Below are positions 6,409 through 7,395 of a stretch of DNA of 7,395 nt, piece after piece. The stretch covers positions 1 through 7,395 of the forward strand of contig CAIYTD010000389.1 in assembly GCA_903928955.1 (NCBI GenBank), written 5' to 3'. How positions within the stretch are numbered: position 1 is the first letter of the stretch; each line of letters opens with the position of its first letter. The stretch comes from Oligoflexia bacterium (lineage in GTDB: Bacteria; Bdellovibrionota; UBA1018). The notes under the pieces are model-generated. The model saw only the letters and a list, made by a program, of their open reading frames with translations, did no database searches and was not told the DNA's origin. The position numbers and the translations under genes are program-made.

Positions 6409-6937
6409 CTATTTTTTGAGTCTAGCTCTGTATGTTAGCCCACTTAATGTAATAAGTCTACTTGGATGTATCATTCGATCTATTGTGGCCTCAGCTATGA
6501 CGAGATCCTCAAATAATTTTTTCCATCCTTCGGATGTAACCTGAGAAGTGATGATCGCTGATCCATGACGATATCGTTCTTCTAATAAGTCTACGAGTAT
6601 TGTAGCTTCTTCATGAGAATAGTTGCGTAATCCAAAATCATCTAAAATTAAAATTTCTACTTTTTCATTCTTTTAATGAAAGATAGATAACGCGCTGAAG
6701 ATTTCTCAGCCTGACACTCTTCTAAGAAAAGATTAACTGAGCAGAACTTGACACCAATACTATCTCTATAAAGCTTTTTTCCTAAAGCAATAGCTAGATG
6801 CGTTTTTCCTGTTCCCGTGGGTCCTATTAAGATCAGACTCAAGAACAAATCTCAAGTGTTCAAAAGGATGGAGACCTGAGCTCATGACTTAATCTTTTCA
6901 TGATTTCAAGTGTAGGTATTGATGTTGATGTGCCCAT
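6409..6937 (-). pseudogene. istB: istB-like IS21 helper ATPase, frameshifted and internally deleted
   Basis: IstB is the AAA+ ATPase that assists IstA in IS21 transposition. Pieces occur in order but in different frames. A start at 6937 gives MGTSTSIPTLEIMKRL, like IstB N-termini. A second piece in another frame reads HPFEHLRFVLES. A third (6848-6657) carries the Walker A motif GPTGTGKTH and ends at a TAG. The fourth (6660-6409) begins VEILILDDFGL (Walker B) and continues through ITSQV, a GW-x-x-LFEDLVIAEATIDR stretch and LSGLTYRARL, the usual IstB end. The break between third and fourth pieces lies in a run of five A; one more A would restore the frame. The stretch between the N-terminus and Walker A is far shorter than in intact IstB (about 250 residues in total). 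The gene is surely inactive as assembled. Confidence 0.88.
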
Positions 6938-6984
6938 AGAATTTACTTCTTTCTATTTTATTTGTTATGGGTTCTTTGATTCAT

Positions 6985-7278
6985 TCACATTTTCTCATGA
7001 AGAAACAAATGTGATGGGTCTCTGCTAGGAGCAGATTTAACAAGTACAGGCCGAGCTCCATTTTTATGGAACCGTTTTACACAGTCAGTAATATATTTTA
7101 ATCTTAAGCGACCAAATAAACTCGCTTGTTTACATCCATATTCTATAGCAGATGCGGGAAGAGTTTTAGCTAATCTCACTATGCCTTGGGCTCGCCTTAA
7201 ATATCTTAATGGGGAATGACCTGATAGAAGACTATCAATTACTGATTGAGTTTCTGAGAATGTCCGCCTAATCGGTAG
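6985..7278 (-). pseudogene. istA: 3' end of istA-like IS21 transposase, truncated by another IS
   Basis: The frame ending at 6985 shows RTFSETQSVIDSLLSG, then SPLRYLRRAQGIVRLAKTLP, then a cysteine/alanine-rich helix and RLRLKYITDCVKRF. This matches the C-terminal helical region of IstA transposases, which lies after the DDE catalytic core. Only about 95-100 residues remain of a protein normally around 500 long; the DNA-binding and catalytic parts are absent. The open frame continues past 7278 to an ATG at 7341, but that stretch (reading MGRAPFVKYRHYAG) is the end of the neighbouring insertion sequence read backwards, so the exact cut is between about 7261 and 7290. It lies 47 bases upstream of the istB start, the normal istA-istB order. 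Confidence 0.8.
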
Positions 7279-7289
7279 GGTTTGAAGAA

Positions 7290-7334
7290 GGGCTCCAATT
7301 CCGGCATAGTGCCGGTACTTAACAAAAGGAGCCC
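7290..7334. repeat. Nested inverted repeats in the leader of the second IS
   Basis: GGGCTCC (7290-7296) is the exact reverse complement of GGAGCCC (7328-7334). Between them CCGGCA-TAG-TGCCGG (7301-7315) is a perfect six-pair stem. In the transcript the outer arm would pair with part of the ribosome site (AAAAGGAG, 7324-7331), so a message reading in from outside could hide its own start. Such leader structures limit read-through expression in several insertion sequences; the role here is inferred. Confidence 0.6.
7324..7331 (+). promoter_or_regulatory. Strong Shine-Dalgarno for the gene starting at 7340
   Basis: AAAAGGAG with an eight-base spacer to the ATG is the strongest ribosome site in the window. 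It shows that the short frame at the right edge is a real gene start. Confidence 0.7.
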
Positions 7335-7339
7335 TACCC

Positions 7340-7395
7340 ATGAGTACAAAAATTCGAAAAATCAATCAACCCTCATTCTCAATTATTGAAGATCC
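7340..7395 (+). CDS. Start of a probable IS transposase, 3' end outside window
   Basis: Only 18 complete codons are visible, beginning MSTKIRKINQPSFSIIED, with no stop before the edge. The basic start followed by QPSFS recalls N-termini of IS4/IS5-superfamily DDE transposases, but the piece is too short to be certain. Support comes from the strong ribosome site eight bases upstream and from its place just inside the junction that truncates istA. Its ATG overlaps a minus-strand ATG in CATG (7339-7342), which belongs to the spurious extension of the istA frame. Confidence 0.55.
   Translation, partial: MSTKIRKINQPSFSIIED

Larger units (their letters stand above)
6300..7278 (-). mobile_element. 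Decayed IS21-family element remnant (istA 3' end, istB, right end)
   Basis: The order istA end, istB, then a GGTGGATCAG-type site, all in the same minus-strand direction, is that of an IS21-family element. The left part, with most of istA and its left inverted repeat, is absent. istB carries frameshifts and a large internal deletion, so the element cannot move by itself. Its upper boundary is set by another insertion sequence entering at about 7261-7290. Outer boundaries are approximate; no target duplication could be identified. Confidence 0.75.
7276..7395 (+). mobile_element. Left end of a second insertion sequence, partial
   Basis: At this point similarity to istA stops and a new unit begins. 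It has inverted-repeat hairpins at 7290-7334, a strong ribosome site and a new plus-strand gene start at 7340 running off the edge. This is the layout of an insertion-sequence left end with transposase. The exact terminal base and family cannot be given from 120 bases. Confidence 0.6.

Noticed and set aside
6301..6500. Ten-base direct repeat TCAGCTATGA at 6301-6310 and 6491-6500
   Set aside because: The second copy lies within conserved istB codons, and the spacing fits no target duplication; likely chance.
6640..6670. Programmed frameshift in istB
   Set aside because: The gene carries a second frameshift and a large deletion, and IstB is not normally made by frameshifting, unlike some other IS proteins; decay or a homopolymer error explains it better.
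6657..6848. A separate 63-residue P-loop protein with a TTG start
   Set aside because: It is the Walker A fragment of the frameshifted istB; matching pieces lie directly up- and downstream in other frames.
7279..7365. N-terminal extension of the istA-like frame beyond 7278
   Set aside because: The extension reads through the inverted repeats and antisense to the start of the second IS, so it is an accident of the junction rather than native IstA.

Overview
This is an AT-rich bacterial window with two parts: an accessory gene cluster (1-6120) and an insertion-sequence graveyard (about 6300-7395). The organism cannot be fixed from this sequence. Base composition, codon use and decayed IS21-type remnants would suit an AT-rich environmental or host-associated Gram-negative; a Leptospira-like spirochete is one guess, not a call. 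No rRNA, tRNA or CRISPR array was seen.

Layout. A minus-strand gene begins at 969 and runs off the left edge. It looks like a strongly diverged FG-GAP/VCBS beta-propeller protein. Divergent from it, across a 58-base gap, is a radical SAM protein (1028-2428, +) with CxxxCxxC and GGEP motifs and an N-terminal four-cysteine twitch-like domain. It is followed on the same strand by a 53-residue DUF5989-type membrane protein (2497-2658). Facing these is a three-gene minus-strand operon read from right to left: a membrane-anchored SGNH-hydrolase-like protein (6120-4915), a small SxtJ-family membrane protein (4928-4512) and a NodU/CmcH-type O-carbamoyltransferase (4512-2665). The genes in this operon overlap, the last pair by a TAATG stop/start.

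How they may work together. Carbamoyltransferase, DUF5989, SxtJ and SGNH proteins form a recurring module in bacteria, presumably a membrane-associated carbamoylation unit acting on a glycan or small molecule. Here the DUF5989 gene has moved to the opposite strand, behind the radical SAM gene, and ends 6 bases from the carbamoyltransferase stop. This suggests that all these genes serve one pathway even though they lie in converging transcription units. The substrate is unknown.

Right flank. From about 6300 the DNA is the decayed end of an IS21-family element: a subterminal GGTGGATCAG-type site, a frameshifted and internally deleted istB, and the last part of istA. istA is cut at about 7261-7290 by the left end of another insertion sequence, whose transposase-like reading frame starts at 7340 (+) and leaves the window. 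The cluster therefore ends in a mobile-element scar, consistent with horizontal acquisition.
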